Made by a program: the position numbers and the translations under genes
Assembly (NCBI GenBank): GCA_003218815.1
Contig: QHON01000204.1
Location: forward strand, 1 to 5,749
DNA length: 5,749 nucleotides
Origin: Verrucomicrobiota bacterium
GTDB lineage: Bacteria; Verrucomicrobiota; Verrucomicrobiia; Chthoniobacterales; UBA10450
Direction of reading: 5' to 3'
Shown: positions 1 through 5,749 of the stretch, piece after piece
Numbering within the stretch: position 1 is the first letter of the stretch
Layout: each line of letters opens with the position of its first letter
Notes under the pieces: generated by a model
Seen by the model: only the letters and a program-made list of their open reading frames with translations
What the model was told of the DNA's origin: nothing
The model's database searches: none

Positions 1-132
1 GTCTTTCGTCACAACTGTCGCGCGTACGCGCCAAACCCACTTGGCGATTATGTTTGCGGCGGGGCACATGAGCCTTATGACCTTGTCGAACTGATCCAAA
101 ACATCAGCCCGACGTTCATTTGATCGAGCCAT
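1..132 (-). CDS. Possible partial small ORF leaving through the left edge
   Basis: From an ATG at 130-132 a frame of 44 codons stays open to base 1 (MARSNERRADVLDQFDKVIR, then LMCPAANIIAKWVW and onward). It overlaps the end of the NLSKAG-like ORF in a different frame. The residues look protein-like (amphipathic start, balanced composition), but the family is not recognised and the visible part is too short to prove coding. It may be the start of a gene to the left, or chance. Confidence 0.25.
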   Translation of the reverse strand, partial: MARSNERRADVLDQFDKVIRLMCPAANIIAKWVWRVRATVVTKD

Positions 133-233
133 TCCTGGAAGATCGTTCGCCCTTCGTGATCTATCGCCGCTACCCAGCCCCAACTCAATCCGGCTTTGCT
201 GAGATTGTCGGCGATGGCTTCCCAGTACTTCAT
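75..233 (-). pseudogene. Truncated or divergent 'NLSKAG' small protein
   Basis: The 52-codon frame starts MKYWEAIADNLSKAGLSWGW and runs through AAIDHEGRTIF. From memory, this matches the first half of a recurrent short protein in soil bacteria (pattern W-E-x-I-A-D-N-L-S-K-A-G-W-S-W-G-C, then V-D-x-x-G-R-T-I), whose second half is normally a DAHRDDGKRF...RADEKL segment. Here the second half is replaced by an unrelated stretch (QEWLDQMNVG...STRS) and a stop, and two usual positions differ (L for W at 16, W for C at 20). This suggests a copy broken by rearrangement or frameshift. The family's function is not known to me. An in-frame upstream ATG at 398 would add an implausible Cys/Arg-rich extension, so the Met at 233 is preferred. 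The ribosome site is weak. Confidence 0.45.
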
Positions 234-252
234 TCCATCACTTCGATTTTCA

Positions 253-522
253 TTACAGGTAGTCGTTCTGCGAATCTTCGAGCATTGGGCCTGTCCAACT
301 ATGAGGTGCTGGCGTTTGGCATTGCTGCTGACCACAGATCGCAGCGCGATTTGGATAGACTTTTTGCAACAGTCCAAAGGCGCGCGATGCGCTATCATTC
401 CTTTTCGCCTTCAGCGGAAATTTCCCTTCTGCAGTTGCAACCATCAATTCACAGGTCGAGCTGATGGAAGGATTGGCGGCAATCAGCCGCGCCTTATCCG
501 GCGGATCACATTTACCGCTCAT
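253..522 (-). CDS. Doubtful small ORF, 89 residues, unrecognised
   Basis: The frame starts MSGKCDPPDKARLIAANPSI and ends with tandem stops (TAA, then TGA in frame). A purine-rich AGAAGAAAG precedes the ATG, a weak ribosome site. The translation has four Cys and no membrane helix or known motif, and its third codon positions are less GC-biased than in the efflux genes. Another frame on the same strand is also open across much of this stretch, which weakens the case. It could be a small real gene, a decayed one, or non-coding; its end lies 19 bases before the small ORF at 233. Confidence 0.22.
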   Translation of the reverse strand: MSGKCDPPDKARLIAANPSISSTCELMVATAEGKFPLKAKRNDSASRAFGLLQKVYPNRAAICGQQQCQTPAPHSWTGPMLEDSQNDYL

Positions 523-730
523 TATCTTTCTTCTGCTCTACCCACTTTGCAAACGTCCGAGCGTCCCATTCCCTCGTAAAACGGTGTTTTCGCATCCGTC
601 CCGTTTTCAGCTTTGGGAGGAACAGGAAAATCCTTCGAACCTACGCTAACGAGTTGTTGTCCCTCGTGCATTTGCGAACACTGGCGACACAAGACGACCA
701 TTTTAGCTGCGGATTTTCTTCCGTTATCAC

Positions 731-767
731 GGCGTTACTTTTCCTGCATCCGTCGACGGAAAACGCC
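731..767. repeat. Imperfect inverted repeat / possible hairpin
   Basis: GGCGTT at 731-736 can pair with AACGCC at 762-767, and inside it TTCC (741-744) with GGAA (758-761). A perfect 10-base palindrome CCGTCGACGG sits at 750-759 and competes with the inner stem. On the plus strand it is followed by a T-rich run (771-780), terminator-like, but no plus-strand gene ends there; on the minus strand no T-run follows. Function unknown. Confidence 0.3.
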
Positions 768-780
768 TCAGTTTTATTTC

Positions 781-846
781 TTCACTGTTTCACCGCTTTG
801 CATGCGTTTGTGAAAATTTACAATCGTGACTGAACAAACCGTGAAA
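781..846. repeat. Cluster of TTTCAC / GTGAAA words
   Basis: TTCAC at 781-785, TTTCAC at 788-793, GTGAAA at 810-815 and GTGAAA at 841-846 lie within 66 bases, with the palindrome GCATGC (800-805) between the facing copies 788-793 and 810-815. The arrangement could be a dimer-binding operator or chance in an AT-rich stretch. Confidence 0.2.
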
Positions 847-882
847 AATCTCAGTTCGCAATAAAGAACCTTTGACCCAAGG

Positions 883-1515
883 CTATCGGGTTGACTTCGG
901 CTGAAATAATTGATGCCAAAACTTAGGCGTCGGTGTCGGGCGTCTACGTCGGGTGTGTCCCGTTTTTTTCTTCTGTGTTGTCGGTGTTCGTGTCCTCAAG
1001 ACAGACATCGTCGGCGAGGCTGTCGGCGCTGGTGTGGTCGTCGCTAATGTTGCAGGCGTTGGTGTGGTCGTTGGTAATGCTGCAGGCGTTGGCGGAATTG
1101 TGGCTGGAATTTCTGTAGCTTCTGTAGCAGCAGTGGGCACACGCTCGGGACTCGGCCTGTTTGCGATTCCAAACACGATTGCAACAACTGCAGAAAGAAT
1201 TACAACTGCGGAAAGAATTCCACCTCGAATCGCCCAGCGCAAGAGGCGCTGAGTTTGCCGGTTCCGAGCGTCGCTACGTCTTAGGTCGATCTCACCTCGT
1301 AGTAGAATCAATCGCAGCGATGCGGTTACGCTCTCATAGGCAGGAAGCGTTGAGTCAAGAATTTCCAAGAAATAGTTCTGACAATCTCGGATTTCTTCAT
1401 CCGAAAGAGCACGAAGCTTCTCTGGCTTGGTCCTATCAACTATTTTCCAGAATTCAGATCGGTCCGCTTCCGAATCAGTTCGGGAGAGTTCCTTGGGGTC
1501 TTTTGACATGGGCAC
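883..1515 (-). CDS. Hypothetical single-pass membrane protein with Thr/Pro-rich tail
   Basis: I do not recognise the family. The 210 residues have three parts. Residues 1-95 are hydrophilic and charged, probably helical, with no Cys pair or catalytic motif (one Cys at 45). Residues ~97-118 (GGILSAVVILSAVVAIVFGIA) form a single strong membrane helix preceded by Arg (RLLRWAIR), which by the positive-inside rule puts the N-terminal part in the cytoplasm. Residues ~119-210 are low-complexity Thr/Pro/Ala with a 30-base tandem duplication (TPAALPTTTP, TPATLATTTP), then a basic stretch with KKK and RRRR and an end rich in aromatic and basic residues. This architecture resembles anti-sigma-factor-like or cell-envelope anchor proteins, but the N-terminal part shows no zinc-binding HxxxCxxC, so no function is assigned. 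It lies 199 bases downstream of the pump on the same strand; co-transcription is uncertain. The membrane helix and the ribosome site support a real gene; the opposite-strand frames there are low-complexity shadows. Confidence 0.72.
   Translation of the reverse strand: MPMSKDPKELSRTDSEADRSEFWKIVDRTKPEKLRALSDEEIRDCQNYFLEILDSTLPAYESVTASLRLILLRGEIDLRRSDARNRQTQRLLRWAIRGGILSAVVILSAVVAIVFGIANRPSPERVPTAATEATEIPATIPPTPAALPTTTPTPATLATTTPAPTASPTMSVLRTRTPTTQKKKTGHTRRRRPTPTPKFWHQLFQPKSTR
1031..1090 (-). repeat. Two-copy 30-bp in-frame tandem repeat in the Thr/Pro-rich tail
   Basis: Bases 1031-1060 and 1061-1090 match at 27 of 30 positions. Because the unit is ten codons, the duplication keeps the frame and doubles a Thr/Pro decapeptide (TPAALPTTTP followed by TPATLATTTP). 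Partial copies of the same Thr-Pro-Ala pattern flank it, as expected for a slippage-prone linker whose length can vary between strains. Confidence 0.85.
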
Positions 1516-1714
1516 GACAGTCGCTTCCCCTAGTTATTGTTTCGCTTGCAATGAGCGGTGCGGTCGCACGAGTTTCTGCAATGATGAGGGAGATCGGCGT
1601 TCCTGACAATCGCGAATCGAAGATAAATGAACGGTGCTGCGCATGGAACGCTGTTTTCGAAGCAACCTACTCAATAATTTGGAATGGTAGCATGTGCGAA
1701 GAAAGCAGGTAGGC
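1516..1714. other. Intergenic gap between pump gene and small membrane protein gene
   Basis: These 199 bases separate two genes on the same strand. I see no strong hairpin plus T-run after the pump stop and no convincing -35/-10 pair before the next gene. Frames overlapping the gap on either strand are basic or Ser/Arg-rich and look like shadows of the neighbours. The size of the gap would allow a separate promoter for the downstream gene, but none can be named. Confidence 0.5.
1526..1531 (-). promoter_or_regulatory. Shine-Dalgarno favouring the GTG start of the 210-residue protein
   Basis: Reads AGGGGA on the minus strand. It ends 10 bases before a GTG at 1513-1515 and 16 bases before an in-frame ATG at 1507-1509. 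The spacing favours the GTG, giving a protein that begins MPMSKDPKEL; use of the ATG would remove only two residues. Confidence 0.5.
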
Positions 1715-4700
1715 TCAAGAATGCTCGACGGTAGTTGGTAATTCCTCTCGGTGCACTTCCTCGTGGTCGCGTCGGGCAAATGATCTAGCACTGCGCGAGC
1801 GCTTCTTACGGTGGAACGTCCGATAAAGCACTGGAAGGACGAGCAAGGTCAGCGCGGTCGACGAAATGATTCCGCCAATCACAACCGTGGCGAGCGGACG
1901 TTGCACTTCTGCGCCGCGACCATGCGCCAGAGCCATGGGAAGAAATCCAAGTGACGCGACGAGCGCCGTCATGAGCACGGGACGAAGCCGAGTAATCGTG
2001 CCGAAGCGAATCGCTTCTTCGAGCGGACGGCCCTCATTCCGAAGCCGCGAGATGAAAGAAACCATTACCACGCCATTGAGGACGGCGACACCGGAAAGCG
2101 CAATGAAACCAACACCAGCGGAAATGGAAAAGGGCAGACCGCGCAGCCAAAGCGAGAGAATTCCGCCACTCAACGCGAGCGGCACGCCGGTGTAAACGAG
2201 AAGTGAGTCTTTGACATTACCGAAGGCCATGAAGAGGAGCGCGAAAATCAAAGCCAGTGCGAGGGGCACGACCATTTTCAAACGCGCTGTTGCGGATTGC
2301 AGCTGTTCGAATTGGCCGCCCCAGCCGAGCCAATAACCCGGAGGGATTTGCACTTTGTCGCGCACGGCACGCTGCGCTTCGCCGACAAACGAGCTGAGAT
2401 CGCGACCGCGCACGTTGCTCGTGACCATGACGACGCGTTTACCGTTCTCGCGACCTATCTCGTTAGGCACTTGCGCCATTTGCAAATCCGCAATGTCGCC
2501 AAGAGCGATGAACGCTGGCGGAGGGGAAGCAAGGTTGAGTGTTTGATTAGCTTGATCGCTCTTTGGTAGAGCGAGCGGGATGCGTCTGAGCGCATCAAGA
2601 TCAGTGCGCAAGTCCTCTGGCAAACGCACGACGAGAGGAAAGCGGCGATCGCCCTCAAAAACTTGACCGGCATTTTTCCCGCCGATCGCCATCTCCACCA
2701 CATCCTGCACTTCGCCGACGCTTAGTCCATAGCGGGCGAGCTCGTCGCGTTTCAATTGGATGGTGAGCAACGGCAGACCTTCGACTTGCTGCACCTTCGG
2801 CTCGACCGCGCCGCGGATCTTGACAAGCACTCCTCTTATTTTTTCTGCGGTTGCTCTAAGCAATTCGAGATCGTCGCCAAAAATTTTTACCGCCATGTCG
2901 CTTTTCACTCCGGAGATCAGTTCATTGGCGCGCAGTTGGACCGGCTGCTCAATCTCGACACCCGTGCCGACCACTTGCTTAACCGCTTCGTCCACTTCTT
3001 CAATCAATTGCGCCTTCGGCTTCTTCGGATTCGGCCATTCTTTCTCTGGTTTCAGGATGACGAATTCATCACCTTGATTCGGAGACATCGGGTCAGTCGC
3101 AACTTCTGCTGTCCCCAAGCGCCCGAATGCAAGCTGAACCTCCGGAAGACTGATCAAAGCTTCCTCGAAAGGTTTTTGCATTTTTACCGCCTGATCCATT
3201 CCAGTACCGACCACGCGGTAGATTTCGAGACCGAGGTCGCCTTCATCGAGCGTCGGAATGAATTCGCCGCCGAGTTGCTTGAACAAGGCAAAGCTAAGCA
3301 CCAACACGATTACGGCACCTCCCAGAATAAGTCCGCGTTGCTGCAATGCTCGATCGAGCAGCGGCACGTAAAAGCGTTTCGCTGCTCGCATGAAAACAGT
3401 TTCCTTTTCCGCAAGTTTCCCCCCCAGCCAGATGGAGATTGCAGCCGGAACAAAGGTGAGGGAAAAAATCATCGCACCCAGTAGCGCGAGCAAAACCGTT
3501 GCTGCCATCGGCACGAACATTTTTCCTTCCACGCCCTGCAGCGTGAGAATGGGCAGGTAGACCACCATAATAATGATCGCGCCAAAAATGCTCGGCGTGA
3601 TCACTTCCTTCGTCGCATCGCGCACCGTGCGAAGGCGTTCTTCGTGGGCGAGAAACCGACCGAGCCTCGCCTGCTCATTCGTTAGGCGGCGCATGCAATT
3701 TTCGACAATGATGACAGCGCCATCGACAATCAGACCAAAGTCCAGCGCGCCGAGACTCATCAGGTTCGCGCTCACTTTGTTTGTCACCATGCCGGTGATT
3801 GCGAACATCATGGAAAGCGGAATGACAAAAGTGGTAATGACCGCGGCACGCCAATTCCCGAGCAAGGCGAAGAGGATCACAACTACCAGAAGCGCGCCTT
3901 CAAAAAGATTCTTCTTCACCGTGTCGATCGTTGCGTCGACAAGTTTGGTACGGCTGTAGAGCGTGCGCGTGAATACGCCCGGTGGCAGGGAGCGGTTGAT
4001 CTCCTTCATCTCTGCATCGACACGGTCTGCCACCGCGCGTGAGTTTTCGCCCATTAACATCATCGCTACGCCAACGACAGTTTCCTTGCCGTTGAGCGTT
4101 GCCGCACCGGTTCGTAGTTCTTTTCCGAGCCCGACATCAGCGACATCACGAATGCGGATTGGAACACCGTCGCCGCCGCCCACAATGATCTGCTCGATAT
4201 CTTCAATCCCGGCCACCTGACCTGGCACTCGAATCAAATATTGTTCGCCGTTCCGCTCGATGTAACCGGCGCTGACGTTCGCATTATTGCGCATCAACGC
4301 ATCCATCACATCGCGAAAACTCAATCCATAACTAACGAGTCGCTCCGGTCGCGGCGTGACATCGTACTGCTTTTCGTAGCCACCAATCGAATTGATCTCG
4401 ATCACACCCGGGACATTGCGCAGTTGCGGTTTGACGATCCATTCCTGAATGGTGCGCAGATCCGTGCTGGTGTAAGGCTGCCCCTGTTCGTTCTTCGCGC
4501 CCTCCTTTGCTTCAACTGACCACATGTAAACCTCGCCAAGCGCGGTGCTGATCGGTCCCATCTGGATAGTCACACCCGGTGGCAGCTCATCTTTGATTTG
4601 TGTGATCCGTTCGCTGATGAGTTGACGCGCGAAATAGATATCGGTGCCGTCTTTGAAGATGACGGTGACTTGCGACAATCCATAGCGGGAAAGCGAGCGG

Positions 4701-4945
4701 GTAAAGTCGAGATGTGGAAGTCCGGCCATCGCGGTCTCGACTGGAAAGGTGATACGTTGTTCGGTTTCGAGCGGCGAGAAACCGGGCGCAGCGGTGTTGA
4801 TCTGCACCTGCACGTTAGTAACATCGGGCACAGCGTCGATTGGCAGGCGAGCGTAGTTCCAAAGACCAAGCACTGCGACAGCAAGCACTCCTACCAGCAC
4901 AAGCCAGCGGCGGCGAATTGAGAAATCGATTAATCTTTCAATCAT
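1715..4945 (-). CDS. czcA: CzcA-type heavy-metal efflux RND pump (HME-RND, inner-membrane subunit)
   Basis: Proton-driven inner-membrane pump that exports divalent metal ions as part of a tripartite complex. The 1076 residues are a full-length HME-RND protein. The start is canonical (MIERLIDFSIRRRWLVL) with TM1 at ~13-31. Two large periplasmic loops (~32-345 and ~557-890) alternate with membrane blocks TM2-7 (~345-556) and TM8-12 (~892-1042). TM4 carries LDFGLIVDGAVIIVEN with D402, D408 and E415, the acidic relay residues known to be essential in Cupriavidus CzcA and at the same numbers. CusA-type Cu/Ag pumps have a different motif there, so Zn/Co/Cd-like ions are the likely cargo; the exact ion cannot be read. 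The second loop has the DPMSPNQGDEF segment (618-628), similar to other CzcA proteins. After TM12 there is a charged tail of about 30 residues with three His and several Glu. The ATG follows the adaptor stop by 10 bases; a GAGGAA at 4959-4964, inside the adaptor's end, is a slightly distant ribosome site (13 bases), suggesting translational coupling. Confidence 0.96.
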   Translation of the reverse strand: MIERLIDFSIRRRWLVLVGVLAVAVLGLWNYARLPIDAVPDVTNVQVQINTAAPGFSPLETEQRITFPVETAMAGLPHLDFTRSLSRYGLSQVTVIFKDGTDIYFARQLISERITQIKDELPPGVTIQMGPISTALGEVYMWSVEAKEGAKNEQGQPYTSTDLRTIQEWIVKPQLRNVPGVIEINSIGGYEKQYDVTPRPERLVSYGLSFRDVMDALMRNNANVSAGYIERNGEQYLIRVPGQVAGIEDIEQIIVGGGDGVPIRIRDVADVGLGKELRTGAATLNGKETVVGVAMMLMGENSRAVADRVDAEMKEINRSLPPGVFTRTLYSRTKLVDATIDTVKKNLFEGALLVVVILFALLGNWRAAVITTFVIPLSMMFAITGMVTNKVSANLMSLGALDFGLIVDGAVIIVENCMRRLTNEQARLGRFLAHEERLRTVRDATKEVITPSIFGAIIIMVVYLPILTLQGVEGKMFVPMAATVLLALLGAMIFSLTFVPAAISIWLGGKLAEKETVFMRAAKRFYVPLLDRALQQRGLILGGAVIVLVLSFALFKQLGGEFIPTLDEGDLGLEIYRVVGTGMDQAVKMQKPFEEALISLPEVQLAFGRLGTAEVATDPMSPNQGDEFVILKPEKEWPNPKKPKAQLIEEVDEAVKQVVGTGVEIEQPVQLRANELISGVKSDMAVKIFGDDLELLRATAEKIRGVLVKIRGAVEPKVQQVEGLPLLTIQLKRDELARYGLSVGEVQDVVEMAIGGKNAGQVFEGDRRFPLVVRLPEDLRTDLDALRRIPLALPKSDQANQTLNLASPPPAFIALGDIADLQMAQVPNEIGRENGKRVVMVTSNVRGRDLSSFVGEAQRAVRDKVQIPPGYWLGWGGQFEQLQSATARLKMVVPLALALIFALLFMAFGNVKDSLLVYTGVPLALSGGILSLWLRGLPFSISAGVGFIALSGVAVLNGVVMVSFISRLRNEGRPLEEAIRFGTITRLRPVLMTALVASLGFLPMALAHGRGAEVQRPLATVVIGGIISSTALTLLVLPVLYRTFHRKKRSRSARSFARRDHEEVHREELPTTVEHS

Positions 4946-4955
4946 CTCGCAGCGC

Positions 4956-5749
4956 TTATTCCTCTCCCGCTTCGGGTCGGGCGAGTTCTGATTTCAAAAG
5001 GAAACTATTTTCCGCGGCGTACTTTTCGCCAGCGGCGACGCCGGATTTTATTTCAACGCGCTCGTGGTCACGTTTGCCTGTCGTGACCTCCCGCATCTCA
5101 AAGCCTTTGCCAGTTTGGATAAATACGATCGGTTTGTCCTCGATTGTTTGAACGGCATTTGCTTTCACTGCAACCACCACCTGGGCCTCGCCAATAATGA
5201 CATCGCCGTTGATAAACAGACCGGGCCGGAATTGGCCATTGTCATTTGGAACAACAGCACGTGCCAGTGTCGTCTGCGTGTTCTCCAGTCCGAATGGCGA
5301 AATGTAGGAGATCGTGCTCTCGATTTTGTCAGCGCTCTCATTGGATTGAATGAGGACCTTCTGTCCGACACGCAAATTTTCTGATTCGTGGCGATAAACA
5401 CTGAAATCCACCCAGACGTTGCTCAGATCAGCGATGATAAAAATGGTCTTGCTCGTATCCACGAACTCGCCGAGCGCGATGTCCCTCTTGATAATTGTCC
5501 CGTCGATCTCCGATTTCACCTCGTAAGGCTGCAAGCTTTCATTGCTTTCAATCACAGCAAGTGCCTCGCCTGTCTTCACAAGATCGCCTAACCGCTTCGA
5601 AATCGATTTAACAATGCCGGGAAACCGTGGACTAACATGCACCATGCGTTCCTCATTGGGAGTGATTTTCCCGTTCACCTTCAGCTTTTTTTTGAGAGCC
5701 GCCGGACCGGCAACTTCGACCTGAATTCCAGATTTCTTAAGCGCCTCTT
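4956..5749 (-). CDS. czcB: RND efflux periplasmic adaptor, CzcB/CusB class, 5' end cut by window edge, hairpin-less
   Basis: Membrane-fusion (adaptor) subunit of a heavy-metal RND exporter, expected in the periplasm between the CzcA-type pump and an outer-membrane channel. A GTG at 5676-5678 could be read as a start, but the same frame stays open to the right edge and the 23 extra residues (EALKKSGIQVEVAGPAALKK...) fit the segment preceding the lipoyl domain in CzcB-like proteins, so the real start and any signal peptide lie outside. Of 263 visible residues (1 = codon at 5745-5747), ~37-68 form the first lipoyl half (HVSPRFPGIV...GDLVKTGEALAVIES), ~76-107 the second (EVKSEIDGTIIKRDIALGEFV), ~108-186 the beta-barrel (ADLSNVWVDFSVY...RPGLFINGDV) and ~187-263 the membrane-proximal domain. 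The two lipoyl halves are joined by only about seven residues, so the usual long helical hairpin is absent. The stop is TAA at 4956-4958, 10 bases before the pump gene. Family assignment is firm; metal specificity is inferred from the pump. Confidence 0.93.
   Translation of the reverse strand, partial: EALKKSGIQVEVAGPAALKKKLKVNGKITPNEERMVHVSPRFPGIVKSISKRLGDLVKTGEALAVIESNESLQPYEVKSEIDGTIIKRDIALGEFVDTSKTIFIIADLSNVWVDFSVYRHESENLRVGQKVLIQSNESADKIESTISYISPFGLENTQTTLARAVVPNDNGQFRPGLFINGDVIIGEAQVVVAVKANAVQTIEDKPIVFIQTGKGFEMREVTTGKRDHERVEIKSGVAAGEKYAAENSFLLKSELARPEAGEE
4959..4964 (-). promoter_or_regulatory. Possible Shine-Dalgarno for the CzcA pump, overlapping the adaptor's last codons
   Basis: Reads GAGGAA on the minus strand, formed by the final two Glu codons of the adaptor just before its TAA. 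It ends 13 bases before the pump ATG, longer than the usual 5-9, and no better purine run lies in between. With only 10 bases between the genes, re-initiation by ribosomes finishing the adaptor is likely. Confidence 0.4.

Larger units (their letters stand above)
523..882. other. Gene-poor AT-richer stretch with short repeats
   Basis: There are 360 bases with no convincing coding frame. The plus-strand ORFs here are Cys/Ser/Phe-rich and lack a ribosome site. It contains an imperfect hairpin at 731-767 and several TTTCAC/GTGAAA words at 781-846, listed separately. It lies downstream of the 210-residue gene and upstream of a doubtful minus-strand ORF starting at 522, so it could hold a transcription end or a promoter; I cannot identify either. 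Confidence 0.5.

Noticed and set aside
613..640. GGTTCGAAG-like word on the minus strand resembling a tRNA T-loop
   Set aside because: No flanking T-stem, acceptor stem or anticodon arm can be built around it.
1..880. Insertion sequence or CRISPR array
   Set aside because: No transposase frame, no terminal inverted repeats with target duplication, and no regularly spaced repeats were seen.
866..885. Small CCTT...AAGG stem with a T-rich tail right after the 210-residue gene
   Set aside because: Only four base pairs with a six-base loop; too weak to call a terminator.
953..1252. Plus-strand Gly/Val-rich ORF of 99 codons
   Set aside because: Its Val/Gly/Ala repeats are the complement of the Thr/Pro codon repeats on the minus strand, a typical shadow.
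1161..1712. Plus-strand ORF of 183 codons opposite the 210-residue gene
   Set aside because: It has no ribosome site or recognisable domain. The minus-strand frame has a membrane helix, Thr/Pro stalk and a Shine-Dalgarno, so it is the better choice.
1534..1791. Minus-strand ORF of 85 codons across the gap after the pump
   Set aside because: It overlaps the pump's 3' end in another frame and is Ser/Arg/Leu-rich with no motif; it looks like chance.
2756..3484. Long plus-strand ORF of 242 codons
   Set aside because: It lies wholly inside the pump gene on the opposite strand; its translation is His/Phe/Arg-rich without any motif, while the pump frame is a full, conserved family member.

Overview
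The window holds the 3' part of a heavy-metal efflux operon on the minus strand, followed downstream by a small membrane-anchored protein and then a gene-poor stretch with fragmentary ORFs. The base composition is moderate to slightly GC-rich in the efflux genes and visibly more AT-rich in the first ~880 bases. There is no rRNA or other marker. A Pro/Thr-rich stalk protein and a remnant of a small 'NLSKAG' protein are things I associate with soil Verrucomicrobia (Chthoniobacterales type), but this placement is a weak inference. The RND pump with its periplasmic adaptor does show a Gram-negative (diderm) cell plan.

Layout, in the direction of transcription (right to left). From the right edge to 4956 lies an RND periplasmic adaptor of the CzcB/CusB class. 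Its reading frame is still open at the window edge, so the N-terminus is missing. After 10 bases comes a complete 1076-residue CzcA-type inner-membrane pump (4945 to 1715). A 199-base gap separates it from a 210-residue protein (1515 to 883) with one membrane helix and a Thr/Pro-rich tail carrying a 30-base tandem duplication. From 882 to the left edge no convincing gene is seen. That stretch holds short repeats, a possible hairpin, a doubtful 89-residue ORF, a 52-codon ORF whose first half resembles a recurrent small protein family, and a short ORF leaving through the left edge.

How the genes work together: adaptor and pump should form the inner-membrane and periplasmic parts of a tripartite proton-driven exporter. 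The pump has the acidic triad D402/D408/E415 in its fourth membrane segment, the signature of divalent-cation (Zn/Co/Cd-type) HME-RND pumps rather than Cu/Ag pumps. An outer-membrane channel gene (czcC-like) is not in view and would be expected upstream, beyond the right edge. The most notable feature is that the adaptor has no alpha-helical hairpin: the two halves of its lipoyl-like domain are joined by only a few residues, so it should meet its outer-membrane partner differently from CusB or CzcB. I found no clearly new system, mobile element, CRISPR array, tRNA or rRNA.
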